From Pseudomonadota bacterium (GTDB lineage Bacteria; Pseudomonadota; Alphaproteobacteria; Rhizobiales; Hyphomicrobiaceae): a DNA stretch of 64,000 nucleotides. Made by a program: the position numbers and the translations under genes. The stretch is taken from positions 1 through 64,000 of the forward strand of contig JAEZRM010000061.1 in the NCBI GenBank assembly GCA_023412805.1, in the 5' to 3' direction. The notes under the pieces are model-generated. The model saw only the letters and a list, made by a program, of their open reading frames with translations, searched no databases and was not told the origin of the DNA. Positions 32,794 through 42,620 of this stretch are shown here, piece after piece; position 1 is the stretch's first letter; each line of letters begins with the position of its first letter.

Positions 32794-35700
32794 TTACTGG
32801 ACTGCCGTCACTTCGAGAGTGCCGGCGCCCGTACGTGCGTGGAGGTCGGGGCGGTACATATCCTCGACGGAAGCCGCGGGATGTACGAAGCGGCCGGGCG
32901 TGACGGCGCGTACGATGTACGCCACGGTTGCGGAGGGCTTCACGCCGCTGCTGCGGTTCTCACCCTGGAAGTAGTCGAACGCTGCGACGAAGCGATCGTC
33001 GCGATACTCGGTGTGTGTGGGGCGGCCTGCCGTCTGCGCCCAACCCAAGCTTTTCGTCTCGCCGCTGTCGACAAGGCGCGGGTTCTCGATCTCGAAGCCT
33101 GCAGGCAGGCGATCGACGAGCAGTACGCGACCGCCCGTGTGTTGGCCGTCGATCTTGAGGACCACGACGACACGGTCGTTCTGCTTGACGCTCATGTGTA
33201 CATTCTCCGCCGTGATGGTTGTGCCATCGAGCGTGTGATAGCTACGCGAGATCGTGAAGCCCTTGGATGCCGCAGGCTCCGCCGAGAGTGCCGAGCCCGT
33301 GACCGAAACGACGGCCGCGACCGGTGCCTCGCCACGGTTGGCAACCACGATACCGCCGATGCCAAGATCGGATGCGGCGAGAGAGCGTGTCAGCTCGCCT
33401 CGGAAGGGCGTACCGTTGACCGTGAGGTTTGTCCCGGCCGCGGCATCACTCAAGGCGCGAGCGGCGAGCAGCATCCAGGCCTGCTCTTGCGTCGAGGTAT
33501 AGGTGCGCGTGGCCTTGGCCCGCTCGATCACGCGCGCGAGCTGCGGCGCTTCACCGACGAGCATCTTCGTTTCCGAGACGAGTGTCAGCACGGCTGCGCC
33601 ATCACGCAGGCGCGAGCCATAGTCGCCGCGGCTTTCGTCCTTGCTGTCGTCGCCCATGCGGGCGAGGGCGGCGCGGAAGGCCTTCTCGGCGCGGGGTTTG
33701 TCACCCGTCATGGCGAGTGCCGCGCCGATCTGCGCCTGTGCCAGCGCCGAAGAGAAGCGCTCGATGCGCGTGTCGGCGTAGTAGCGCAGCTCACCCACTG
33801 GGGCGCGGCCGTTGCGGGCGAGTACGTAGAGTGCGTACGCGCGCGCCTCGCCGCCTTTCTCGAAATCCTGCGCATATGAGATGAAGTTGGCGAGGCGATC
33901 GAGCGCCTGCGTCAACTGCCGCTCGGGCACGGCATAGCCGAGTTCTTTGGCGCGCGTCAGGAAGTCGGTGACGTAGCCCGTGAGCCATAGATCGGGCTCG
34001 CCGGGTCCCCATATGCCGAACGCGCCGGACGAGTCCTGCATTTCGAGAACGCGCGCGATGGCCTTGTTCACCCGCTCCTTGAGCTGGCTTTCCTCGGCAA
34101 GGCCGATGCGCTTGGCAACATCATTGACGTAGAGCAGCGGCAAGGCGCGGCTCGTCGTTTGCTCGGCACAGCCATAGGGATAGCGATCGAGCGAGGCGAG
34201 CAGGCCCGGCACATCCATGCCCGCCGATGGGCCGACGTTGAGAGCAATGCGCGTACTCGACGGGATCAGATCCGTCAGCAGATCCTGCGAGAGGCTGAGG
34301 CGTCCGCCTTTCGCGGAAAGGTTCGCGACATGCGTGCGACGAATGTCATTCGCAGGCGGCATGACTTCGAGCGCGACGCGGCGGCGCACCTCGATGCCAT
34401 CGGGGCCGTTGACGCGCACGCTGTAGACATGACGGCCGAGGCTCGCCGGCTTGATCGCAATGCGCTCGGCGCGACGCTGGTTCGGCGCCAGGGTCGGATT
34501 GCGCTGGGCGAGCGAAGTGGCGAGACCCTGCGGGTTCTCCTGCTCGGCCGCGAGCTGGTACGCCGCATCGGGCCCTTCGATGTTGTGCACGTCGATGGCG
34601 ATGCTGGCTTCATCACCGAGGCTCAGGAAGCGCGGCGCGGTGACGGTGAGCGCGAGCGCATCGCGCACGAGCACGTCCGATCCCGCCGAGCCGAGTTTGC
34701 CGGCGCTCCATGCGACGGCCATGAGGCGCACTGTGCCGTTGAAGTCGGGCATGTCGAACTTGGCTTCGGCCGTGCCGTCCGCCTTGACCTCGACAATGCC
34801 CGAGAACAGCGCGAGTGGCTTTTCGACGGGTGGGCTACCGCGCATGGACATGCCGCCGCCGCCTTCGCCGTCTCCGCCCGAGCGAAGCGATCCGCGTGTC
34901 GCACGCATGCCGTCGATAAGGCGGCCGTAGAAGTCGCGGATCTCGACACCGAGACGACGCTGTGCGTGGAAGTGGCGCTCAGGGGCGGGCGCCTCGAAGC
35001 GCGTGAGATTCAGAATGCCCATATCGACGGCCGCGATCGTGAGGCGTGCCGCTTCGCCAGCTTTGAGGCCTTCGATTTTCACCGGCACGACGAGTGTGCT
35101 CGCCGGTTTGATCTTGGCGGGGGCATTCAGCGTCAGCTTGAGCGTTTCGCTATCGGTATCGAGGGCGAGCCAGCGCACGCCGATGGCACGGCTTGGCATG
35201 CGCTTCGCACCTTCGTCCATGGCGCGATAGAACATGGCCGTGACGTAGGCGCCGGGCATCCACTTCGCATCGAGGGGCAGCGTAATCTCGCCGCCGCCGG
35301 CGGGGATGTCCGCATCCTGCATGGCGAGCAGGCCGCTCGAAAGCACGGCGAGGCGCACCTTGCCGGCAGCGCGCGTGTTGATGCGCACGCGTGCGGTCTC
35401 GCCGGCTTTGTAGGTCGGCTTGTCGAGCACGACGTCGAGCACCTCGGGGCTCTCGGCATCCTCGCTCGCGTGCCAGCCGACATTGAATGTCACGCTCGCG
35501 ACGCCCGGCGCCTTGGGATCGGCACTCGTCACTTCGATGCGATAGCGGCCCCAGTCGAGCGATGGCGCTTCGATGCGCGCGGGGGCTCTGCCGTCCGATG
35601 CCGCCGTGCCGTTGGCGATGCGCTTCGTCGTGGTGACGGCTTCGTAATTCCACTGGCCGTCGCGGCTGTACCACTGCCAACGCTGATTGAGCTGAAGGAT

Positions 35701-38058
35701 CTCCCAGTTGAGGGTCGCGCCGGATTGTGGTGCGCCTTCGGCATTGACGAGCACGGTTTCGAACCGCGCTGTCTCGCCCTCGCCGACCTGCCCACTCGCA
35801 AAGAGCGGCTTGATGCCGACGCGTGCCGCACGCGTGTCGACGGGAAGCCGGACGCTACGCTCGATCGTGCGCCCGCTCTCTTCGCGCAGGCGAACCATGA
35901 TCTCGGCTTCGAGGGGTTTTGCGGTCTTCGGGATCGCGGGCAGGCGCACACCAATGAGGCCACGGCCATCGGCGCCAGTCTGCGGGAGATTTTCGAGGGG
36001 CTGGCGCACGGGCATGACCTGCTCACCGGCGAGGCCGAACTTGTAGCCGGCGAGGCCGGGCAGATCACCCGTAGCGGGGCGGACGTTGATGTCGCCTTCC
36101 ATGGCGAGACCCGCGGCGGGCGGGCCGTAGAGATAGCGGCCGTTGACCGCAATCGAGGCCGTTTCCTCGATGGCAATGCTCTTCGCCTGGGGTTCCAGCG
36201 TCAGCGCAAGGCGCTCCGGCAGGAAGTCCTCGACGAGGAAGGAGGTCTGGGCAAGGGCTTTGCCCTTATCGTCGAGGAGGAGGCGGGCGCGCCACGTTCC
36301 CGTCATCGCGGTCGGGCGAAGCGCGAGCGTCGCGGCACGCCCGCCAAGCTGTGGTTCATTGAGGGCGAAGCGGCGATGCTCCACGCCGTCCGGTCGCGTC
36401 ACGATCAGCGTTGCAGGCGTGTCGGATGCCGCACCGGCGCGGTCACGCAGCAGGGCGACGAGGTACACAGGTTCGCCGGGACGATAGACGCCACGATCGG
36501 CATATACATAGCCGTCGAGCGGACCGGGCTGCTCGCGGCCTTTCACACCGCGATCCGTGAGATCGAAGGCGGCCGTTGCGAGATCGAGGAAGGCGTAGTC
36601 CTTGTTGCCCTCGGCAACGAGAAGGGCAGGCGCAAGGCCGCCCGTGCCGCGCATGAGGCCGGAATCGAAGCGGACATAGCCGCGTGCGTCGGTCTTCCCT
36701 GTGGCGAGCACTTCATTGTTGCGCGCAACGAGGCGGACAGCGATCTCGCCAGCAGGCGTTGCGGCGCCGAGCGTGCGCACGAACGCATGGAGGCCGTCGT
36801 CGCCCGAGAGTGCCGTCAGGCCGAGATCGGAAACGATGAACCACTGCGTCGCCGGCGCCTGGTACTCATTGCGCTTGGCATCGGCCGCCGAGGCGATGGC
36901 GAGATAGACGCCCGGCGCAAGATCGGGAATGGCCTCGCTGACAGGGATGGCCGTGGTCACATCCTCATTGAGCCGGCTCGCGATCTCCAGCTCGCCTTGC
37001 CACACACGCTGGCCATTGCGATCGCGGATGGTCTCGAGCTCATAGCTCTGCACCTGCTTGAGAAAGCCATCGAGCGACGTGGCGCCGGCAAGGGCGCGGT
37101 CGCCGATGCGCAGGATCTCGATCTCCGCCTTGCTCGCATTGACCGAGACGAGCGGAATGCCCTGCTGGCCACGGTTCGGCAGCACATACGCGCGACCGGA
37201 AAAGCGTACGGACGGCGCGCGATCGCGCACATAAACGGCAATTTCCGATGGCTTGGGCAGGCTCTCACCGATTGTCGAGGGGAGACCGGCACGGAGCTGC
37301 ACTTCATAGCGCTTGCCGTGCTCTAGACCTTCGATGCAGAGCTGCTGACCTTCGACCGTCATGTTCTGCGGCTCGCGCCCGTCGATCGCGACGAACTTCT
37401 GCAGGTCGCCGACGGCAGTCGGCAGGCGCTCCGAGAAGTTGATGCACAGGCGCGGCTCGACGGCGTCGGATTCCGACTTGTAGTCGATGACGCGGAAGCC
37501 GTGCTCGGCGCGCAGGGCATCGAGCATACCGCTGACCTTGCCGTCGGTCGCGAGGCGGAGGCTCGCCGTCAGAGCCTCAATCGCCGGGCGCCACATGGAG
37601 CGCGCCTTGAGAGCTTCGCCAAGTGCGGCGAGGGCCTCGGCGCGCTGGCGATCGTTGGTCGCCGTCTCGAGTGCGCGATAGGCGGCACCCGAGGCATTCA
37701 CGGGAATGGAATAGCGTTCGGCGGGACGCGCCGGGTCGGGTGTCATGCCGAGAAGCGCCTTGGCGAGACCTGTCCACGCTGCTGTGTCCTTTGCGTCCGT
37801 CACGACCGCCGTCGCGAGATGGCGTGCGGCGACGCGGGCATCGCCGTCGTCCGCGAGAACCTTGAGCCCGGCTTCACGCTGCTGGCGTGCGGTCTGCTTG
37901 CCTGGCTTGAAGGCGCCCTTGAGATAGCTCTCGTAACGTTCGGCGTCCTTGCTGACGACCGGGTGCGAGAAGAGGGGCTGCGCCTGTTGGGCGATGGCCG
38001 GCAGGCTGACGAGAAGCAGGAGGCCGAGCATGAAGGCGATCGGGCGGGTGAAGTACAT
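32794..38058 (-). CDS. Bacterial alpha-2-macroglobulin (YfhM-like)
   Basis: About 1754 residues from ATG 38058. A signal peptide (MYFTRPIAFMLGLLLLVSLP, then AIAQQ) lacks a lipobox Cys, so the protein is probably soluble in the periplasm, unlike lipoprotein YfhM. A chain of MG domains follows. A Gly-rich, bait-like loop lies near GSLRSGGDGEGGGGMSMRGS. The thioester motif YPYGCAEQTTSR has its Cys at about 1297, then an alpha/alpha-toroid and a receptor-binding-like end. The family traps proteases through the reactive thioester. The usual partner pbpC (PBP1c) is not in the window. Bactofilin lies upstream on the same strand. Confidence 0.93.
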   Translation of the reverse strand: MYFTRPIAFMLGLLLLVSLPAIAQQAQPLFSHPVVSKDAERYESYLKGAFKPGKQTARQQREAGLKVLADDGDARVAARHLATAVVTDAKDTAAWTGLAKALLGMTPDPARPAERYSIPVNASGAAYRALETATNDRQRAEALAALGEALKARSMWRPAIEALTASLRLATDGKVSGMLDALRAEHGFRVIDYKSESDAVEPRLCINFSERLPTAVGDLQKFVAIDGREPQNMTVEGQQLCIEGLEHGKRYEVQLRAGLPSTIGESLPKPSEIAVYVRDRAPSVRFSGRAYVLPNRGQQGIPLVSVNASKAEIEILRIGDRALAGATSLDGFLKQVQSYELETIRDRNGQRVWQGELEIASRLNEDVTTAIPVSEAIPDLAPGVYLAIASAADAKRNEYQAPATQWFIVSDLGLTALSGDDGLHAFVRTLGAATPAGEIAVRLVARNNEVLATGKTDARGYVRFDSGLMRGTGGLAPALLVAEGNKDYAFLDLATAAFDLTDRGVKGREQPGPLDGYVYADRGVYRPGEPVYLVALLRDRAGAASDTPATLIVTRPDGVEHRRFALNEPQLGGRAATLALRPTAMTGTWRARLLLDDKGKALAQTSFLVEDFLPERLALTLEPQAKSIAIEETASIAVNGRYLYGPPAAGLAMEGDINVRPATGDLPGLAGYKFGLAGEQVMPVRQPLENLPQTGADGRGLIGVRLPAIPKTAKPLEAEIMVRLREESGRTIERSVRLPVDTRAARVGIKPLFASGQVGEGETARFETVLVNAEGAPQSGATLNWEILQLNQRWQWYSRDGQWNYEAVTTTKRIANGTAASDGRAPARIEAPSLDWGRYRIEVTSADPKAPGVASVTFNVGWHASEDAESPEVLDVVLDKPTYKAGETARVRINTRAAGKVRLAVLSSGLLAMQDADIPAGGGEITLPLDAKWMPGAYVTAMFYRAMDEGAKRMPSRAIGVRWLALDTDSETLKLTLNAPAKIKPASTLVVPVKIEGLKAGEAARLTIAAVDMGILNLTRFEAPAPERHFHAQRRLGVEIRDFYGRLIDGMRATRGSLRSGGDGEGGGGMSMRGSPPVEKPLALFSGIVEVKADGTAEAKFDMPDFNGTVRLMAVAWSAGKLGSAGSDVLVRDALALTVTAPRFLSLGDEASIAIDVHNIEGPDAAYQLAAEQENPQGLATSLAQRNPTLAPNQRRAERIAIKPASLGRHVYSVRVNGPDGIEVRRRVALEVMPPANDIRRTHVANLSAKGGRLSLSQDLLTDLIPSSTRIALNVGPSAGMDVPGLLASLDRYPYGCAEQTTSRALPLLYVNDVAKRIGLAEESQLKERVNKAIARVLEMQDSSGAFGIWGPGEPDLWLTGYVTDFLTRAKELGYAVPERQLTQALDRLANFISYAQDFEKGGEARAYALYVLARNGRAPVGELRYYADTRIERFSSALAQAQIGAALAMTGDKPRAEKAFRAALARMGDDSKDESRGDYGSRLRDGAAVLTLVSETKMLVGEAPQLARVIERAKATRTYTSTQEQAWMLLAARALSDAAAGTNLTVNGTPFRGELTRSLAASDLGIGGIVVANRGEAPVAAVVSVTGSALSAEPAASKGFTISRSYHTLDGTTITAENVHMSVKQNDRVVVVLKIDGQHTGGRVLLVDRLPAGFEIENPRLVDSGETKSLGWAQTAGRPTHTEYRDDRFVAAFDYFQGENRSSGVKPSATVAYIVRAVTPGRFVHPAASVEDMYRPDLHARTGAGTLEVTAVQ

Positions 38059-38312
38059 TGGGCGTGATCCCGGAGCACGAGGAATTGAGGCCGGTCGGCG
38101 GCGGTTTTGCCTCAAACGGCGAAACCGAGTTCAGCGCCGGTCGATGACCAATTAATGGCGCTTTGCGTGCGACGCCAGCGCGGGGCGGAAAGCAGCCGCA
38201 CCGCAGGATGCGCCCCGGCAACTTTCGGCAAGTTCGAGCAGAGGAAATGCTTTCGGGAGGTGGCTGCCACCCGCCCCCTTCAGAGAGCCTCAGGCGCGAA
38301 CGACGCCGGCGC

Positions 38313-38966
38313 TTATCGCCACATGCGCCCTCTGCGCGAACCGGGTGCCGCGGTTGCCTGCTGATGGGCCTCGGGCATGACCGGCGTGCTCTCGTCCTGA
38401 AGCGTGGGTTCGTGTCCGAGCAGCTCGGCCGCGTCGCGGGCGCGGCGCACGCGCCCTTCGACCTGCGCCCCGGCATCGACACTCAGTGAATGATGGTGGA
38501 TGTCGGCCTCGACTTTGGCACCGGCCTCGATCTCGACCTGGACGCCACGGATCGTCCCCATGATGACGCCGAAGACTTTCACGCTGTCGCCAGCGACGAC
38601 TCCCTCGACTGTGCCGACATCGCCCACCACCACTTCGGTGCCGCGAACGTCACCTTGGATTCTCCCCTCGACGCGGATCTTGCCTTTCGAGATGACGTGG
38701 ACATCTTGGCCGCTGATTGCGAGGTCGGCGCCTATGACGGAGATCGCCTGCCGGTCGTCGACAAGGGCAGAGGCAGCAGCAATAGGCGGCTTGGGAGGCT
38801 CTTGCTCTCGCGATGTGGGTACGGGCTCGGGATTTACAGGCTCCGCTGTGACAGGCACGCGAGTCGTCAGTGGGGGATCAACGGGCTGCGCCTCGGTCCC
38901 GGAATGGGACGCCTCGGCTCCATTATGAATCGGCATGACAAAATACTTCCCTGGCACAATGAGCAA
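38313..38966 (-). CDS. Bactofilin (polymer-forming cytoskeletal protein)
   Basis: Up to 217 residues from TTG 38966, or 207 from ATG 38936. A Pro-rich N-terminus is followed by the right-handed beta-helical bactofilin (DUF583) domain at about 73-168: ISVIGADLAISGQDVH, GKIRVEGRIQGDVRG, VVVGDVGTVEGVVAGD, VKVFGVIMGTIRG. A charged tail ends RRGRMWR. Bactofilins polymerise without nucleotide and localise envelope enzymes. An AGGAGG (38981-38976) is best placed for an out-of-frame ATG at 38970, so the start is uncertain. Confidence 0.88.
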   Translation of the reverse strand: MLIVPGKYFVMPIHNGAEASHSGTEAQPVDPPLTTRVPVTAEPVNPEPVPTSREQEPPKPPIAAASALVDDRQAISVIGADLAISGQDVHVISKGKIRVEGRIQGDVRGTEVVVGDVGTVEGVVAGDSVKVFGVIMGTIRGVQVEIEAGAKVEADIHHHSLSVDAGAQVEGRVRRARDAAELLGHEPTLQDESTPVMPEAHQQATAAPGSRRGRMWR

Positions 38967-39377
38967 TCATTGATGCCTCCTCGAAGTGTGATCACGCCGC
39001 ATGATCAAAAAATATTCGTAAACGTCCCAATTGGCCGAATCAAGACCTGTTCAATTGAGCCTCGGAGATGATGTTTCGCCCGATCGAGCGGTATCCGTCG
39101 TCGTGTGGGCCGATAGGAATTCATGCCTGCTTCGGGCTCGGGTTGCAGGTCCGGGAGGTTGACACCGGGCTCGGCTTCGCCCATGAAGGCGCCATCGCAA
39201 GCAGGCCCTGGAAACCAGAGCCACCGGTTTGCACGGGTCGCGGCCTCCAAAGGTGCGCGGCGGAGGCAGATGCGGTCAACGTCCGTCAGCGAAGGTTCGC
39301 TCACGGGCGCGTTTTTGTTTGGAATGCGCAGGTGCGGTCGGCGGGGTGCGGATTGGCCAGCGACAAGGTGAGTAGCG
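38967..39377. other. Intergenic region, 411 bp
   Basis: Divergent gap between bactofilin (leftward) and the GST gene (rightward). The first 100 bases are AT-richer (AAAAAATATTCG near 39006) and probably hold the bactofilin promoter. Open frames of 82-140 codons occur on both strands, but none resembles a known protein or has a fitting ribosome-binding site. No RNA motif was recognised. Confidence 0.5.
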
Positions 39378-40022
39378 ATGCTGAAGGTCTGGGGACGTAA
39401 AACGTCCGTCAATGTCCAGAAGGTCATGTGGGCCGTGGGCGAGCTCGGCCTCGCGCACCAGCGCTTCGACTATGGCGGCGAGTTCGGCAAGACGGACACG
39501 CCCGAGTATATTCAGCTCAATCCAAATCGCCTCGTGCCGACCATCGACGACCATGGCTTCGTGCTCTGGGAGTCGAGCGCGATCGTGCGCCATCTGGCGC
39601 AGCGCTATGGCCGCGGCACGCTTTCGCCGACCGACGAGCAGACATTCGCCAAGGCCGACCAATGGATGGACTGGGCGCTCTCGACGCTCTATCCCGACAT
39701 CATCTCGACCTGCTTCATTCAGCTCGTGCGCACGACTGCCGGCGACCGCAACGACGAGGCCGTCGAAGTGGCATCGCAGCGCGTCGGCGAAAAACTCGCG
39801 ATCCTCAATCGCCAGCTCACGCAGCGCGCCTATATATTGGGTGAGCAGCTCACGATCGCCGATATCGCGATCGGCGCGCAGATGTACCGCTACTTCAATC
39901 TGCCGATCGAGCGGCCGCCGCTCGCCAACGTCGAGGTCTGGTACAAGCGGCTCACGCAGCGCCCTGCTTATCAGGCGCACGTGATGATCGACTTCAAGCC
40001 CATGATGGTGCCCGGCGCATGA
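39378..40022 (+). CDS. Glutathione S-transferase family protein
   Basis: A 214-residue GST with a thioredoxin-like N-domain (VWGRKTSVNVQKVMW, Ser10 as likely glutathione-activating residue; LNPNRLVPTIDD with the cis-Pro; WESSAIVRHLA) and an all-helical C-domain with LTIADIAIG. It conjugates or reduces substrates with glutathione. It is followed by ffh after 59 bp on the same strand; the association appears positional. Confidence 0.92.
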   Translation: MLKVWGRKTSVNVQKVMWAVGELGLAHQRFDYGGEFGKTDTPEYIQLNPNRLVPTIDDHGFVLWESSAIVRHLAQRYGRGTLSPTDEQTFAKADQWMDWALSTLYPDIISTCFIQLVRTTAGDRNDEAVEVASQRVGEKLAILNRQLTQRAYILGEQLTIADIAIGAQMYRYFNLPIERPPLANVEVWYKRLTQRPAYQAHVMIDFKPMMVPGA

Positions 40023-40081
40023 TCGCGGGGCACTTGAAGAAGGCCGCGGCGGCGCCTTCCCCGATAGAGAACTGAGAGGCC

Positions 40082-41665
40082 ATGTTCGAATCTCTGTCCG
40101 ACCGGCTTTCTGGCGTCCTCGACAGGCTCACCCGGCGTGGTGCGCTGAGCGAGAGCGATGTCAACGAGGCCATGCGCGAGGTCCGCCGGGCGCTCCTCGA
40201 GGCCGATGTGGCGCTCGATGTGGTCCGCTCGTTCACCGACAAGGTGAAGGCCAAGGCCGTCGGCGCCAACGTCGTGAAGTCGGTCACGCCCGGCCAGATG
40301 GTCGTCAAGATCGTGCACGACGAGCTGGTCGAGATGCTCGGCTCCGACAGCCAGCCGATCGATCTTGCCGCGACGCCGCCCGTGCCGATCATGCTCGTCG
40401 GTCTGCAGGGCTCCGGCAAAACGACGACGTGCGCGAAGATCGCCAAGCGCCTCACGGACCGCGACAAGAAGAAAGTGCTCATGGCCTCGCTCGATACGCG
40501 CAGGCCTGCCGCACAGGAGCAGCTGCGTGTGCTCGGCGAGCAGACGGGCGTCGCGACGCTGCCGATCATTACGGGGCAGACGCCGAAGCAGATTGCGGCG
40601 CGCGCGATCGAGGCTGGGCGGCTCGGCGGCTACGATGTCGTGCTGCTGGATACCGCTGGCCGCATTCATATCGACGAAGAATTGATGCAGGAATCGGCGG
40701 ATGTGCGCGACATCGCACAGCCGCACGAGACGCTGCTCGTCGCCGACAGCTTGACGGGCCAGGACGCGGTCAACCTCGCGAAGAGCTTCAACGAGCGCGT
40801 GGGTATCACCGGCATCGTGCTGACGCGCGTCGATGGCGATGGGCGCGGCGGTGCGGCGCTCTCCATGCGCGCGGTCACGGGCAAACCCATCAAGCTGATC
40901 GGTGTCGGCGAGCGCTGGGATGCGCTCGAGGATTTCCATCCGCAGCGTATTGCTGGCCGTATTCTCGGCATGGGCGACGTCGTCAGCCTCGTCGAGAAAG
41001 CCGCTCAGACGATCGACGCCGAGAAGGCGCAGGCCATCGCGCAGAAAATGCGCAAGGGCGAGTTCGATCTCGAGGACCTCGGCGAACAACTCAAGCAGAT
41101 GCAGAAGCTCGGCGGTATGGGCGGGCTCATGGGCATGATGCCCGGCATGGGCAAGATCAAGCAGCAGATGGCTTCGTCGAGCTTCGATGACAAGGCGATG
41201 AAGCGCCAGGGCGCCATCATCTCGTCCATGACGCCCTACGAGCGTCGTCATCCGAAGGTTCTCGACGGCAAGCGCAAGCGGCGCATTGCGGCCGGCTCGG
41301 GCACGCGCCCGGAGGAAGTGAACCGTCTTCTGAAGATGCACCGCCAGATGGCGGACATGATGAAGATGATGGGCAAGAACAAAGGCATGATGCAGCGCAT
41401 GGCCGGCGCGTTCGGTCTCGGCGGCGGGGCGGTGCCCAATGCGGCCGAGGTCGAGCGCATGCAGGCCGAGCTTGCGCGCCTCGATCCCAAGGCGCTGGAG
41501 CAGTTGCCGAAGGAAGTGCGCGAACAGCTCGCGGGCGGCGGTGCTTCCACGCCGTCGCTGCCGGGACTCGGCAAGGCCGTGCCGCGCTTGCCTGGCCTGC
41601 CGGGTTTGGGCGGTGGTGGACCGCGCTTCACGGGTCTACCGGGCCTCCCTGGAAAGAAGAAGTAG
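40082..41665 (+). CDS. ffh: Signal recognition particle protein Ffh
   Basis: A 527-residue SRP54/Ffh. The N domain lies at 1-90. The G domain has GLQGSGKTTT, DTAGR and TRVDGDGRGG. The Met-rich M domain follows (GGMGGLMGMMPGMGKIKQQM, MADMMKMMGKNKGMMQRMAG). The C-terminal tail is rich in PGLPG repeats and ends GKKK. With 4.5S RNA it targets nascent membrane proteins to FtsY. It heads the group ffh-GNAT-rpsP-rimM. The 4.5S RNA gene was not found in the window. Confidence 0.97.
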   Translation: MFESLSDRLSGVLDRLTRRGALSESDVNEAMREVRRALLEADVALDVVRSFTDKVKAKAVGANVVKSVTPGQMVVKIVHDELVEMLGSDSQPIDLAATPPVPIMLVGLQGSGKTTTCAKIAKRLTDRDKKKVLMASLDTRRPAAQEQLRVLGEQTGVATLPIITGQTPKQIAARAIEAGRLGGYDVVLLDTAGRIHIDEELMQESADVRDIAQPHETLLVADSLTGQDAVNLAKSFNERVGITGIVLTRVDGDGRGGAALSMRAVTGKPIKLIGVGERWDALEDFHPQRIAGRILGMGDVVSLVEKAAQTIDAEKAQAIAQKMRKGEFDLEDLGEQLKQMQKLGGMGGLMGMMPGMGKIKQQMASSSFDDKAMKRQGAIISSMTPYERRHPKVLDGKRKRRIAAGSGTRPEEVNRLLKMHRQMADMMKMMGKNKGMMQRMAGAFGLGGGAVPNAAEVERMQAELARLDPKALEQLPKEVREQLAGGGASTPSLPGLGKAVPRLPGLPGLGGGGPRFTGLPGLPGKKK

Positions 41666-41667
41666 TC

Positions 41668-42177
41668 ATGCAGGTGCCCACTCTCGAGACAGAGCGCCTG
41701 CGGCTCCGGCCCTGGCGCGGCGAAGATTTGGACGCGTTCGCTGCATTCACGGCGGACCCTGAACTGACGCGGTTCGTCGGCGGCGTCTTTACGCGCGAGG
41801 ATACGTGGCGGCGCATTGCAATGCTCGTCGGTCATTGGACGCTGCGCGGCTTTGGCAACTGGGTCATCGAGGAAAAGGCGAGCGGCGCCTTCGCAGGATA
41901 CAGCGGGTTGTGGCAGCCGGAAGGATGGCCGGAGCCGGAAATCATGTGGGGACTGACACGCGAGGTGCAGGGTCGGGGCTACGCAACCGAAGCCGCCGGG
42001 CGTGCGCGTGCCTATGCCTACGAGGAACTCGGCTGGCGGACTGCGATCAGCCTCATCGCGCCCGAGAACCGGCCATCGCAGCGGGTTGCCGAGCGCTTGG
42101 GTGCAAAGCCTGATGGCCGATTCGAATTGCGGGGTGCCGTCGCCGACGTCTGGCGGCATCCGGCGACTGTGAACTGA
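41668..42177 (+). CDS. GNAT N-acetyltransferase, RimJ/RimL type
   Basis: A 169-residue GNAT protein beginning METERLRLRPW-like (LETERLRLRPWRGEDLDAF). The acetyl-CoA motif is GRGYATEAAGRARAYA, and IAPENRPSQRVAERLG completes the fold. It starts three bases after ffh and lies before rpsP. Ribosomal-protein acetylation is a reasonable guess from context and family, but the substrate is not shown. Confidence 0.88.
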   Translation: MQVPTLETERLRLRPWRGEDLDAFAAFTADPELTRFVGGVFTREDTWRRIAMLVGHWTLRGFGNWVIEEKASGAFAGYSGLWQPEGWPEPEIMWGLTREVQGRGYATEAAGRARAYAYEELGWRTAISLIAPENRPSQRVAERLGAKPDGRFELRGAVADVWRHPATVN

Positions 42178-42227
42178 GCTTGACGTTGCAAACTCTGAAG
42201 AACTGAACTCGAAACTGGAGAAGACCC

Positions 42228-42599
42228 ATGTCCGTGAAGATCCGCCTCTCGCGTGGCGGCGCCAAGAAGCGCCCGTATTACTACATCGTCGTTGCCGAAG
42301 CTGCTGCCCCGCGCGACGGCCGCTACATCGAGCAGATCGGTACCCACAACCCGATGCTGCCGAAGGATCACGCCGACCGCGTGAAGCTCGACCTCGAGCG
42401 CGCGAAGCATTGGCTCTCCGTCGGTGCCCAGCCGACCGACCGTGTCGCCCGCTTTCTCGATGCGGCCGGCCTCATGAAGCGCACGGCGCGCAATAACCCG
42501 GAGAAGGCGAAACCCGGCAAGAAGCGCCTCGAGCGCGAAGCTGCCGCGGCGGAAGCTGCTGCGAAGGCGGCAGAGAGCAGCGGCGAGACCGCGGCATAA
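42228..42599 (+). CDS. rpsP: 30S ribosomal protein S16
   Basis: A 123-residue S16. The conserved N-terminus is VKIRLSRGGAKKRPYYYIVV, followed by RDGRYIEQIGTHNPM and WLSVGAQPTDRVARFL. An Ala/Lys/Glu-rich C-terminal extension is usual in this group. It binds 16S rRNA during 30S assembly. The ribosome-binding site is GGAGAAG. It is followed by rimM, as expected, but no trmD or rplS comes next. Confidence 0.97.
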   Translation: MSVKIRLSRGGAKKRPYYYIVVAEAAAPRDGRYIEQIGTHNPMLPKDHADRVKLDLERAKHWLSVGAQPTDRVARFLDAAGLMKRTARNNPEKAKPGKKRLEREAAAAEAAAKAAESSGETAA

Positions 42600-42620
42600 A
42601 GCCTGCACGGGAGATGGCGC

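Noticed and set aside
34159..37326. 1055-codon plus-strand open frame
   Set aside because: It lies wholly opposite the alpha-2-macroglobulin gene, whose domains and thioester motif are clear; the opposite frame is an Arg/His-rich shadow.
39005..39427. Open frames of 82-140 codons between bactofilin and the GST gene
   Set aside because: No recognisable family, no ribosome-binding site, and one overlaps the GST start.
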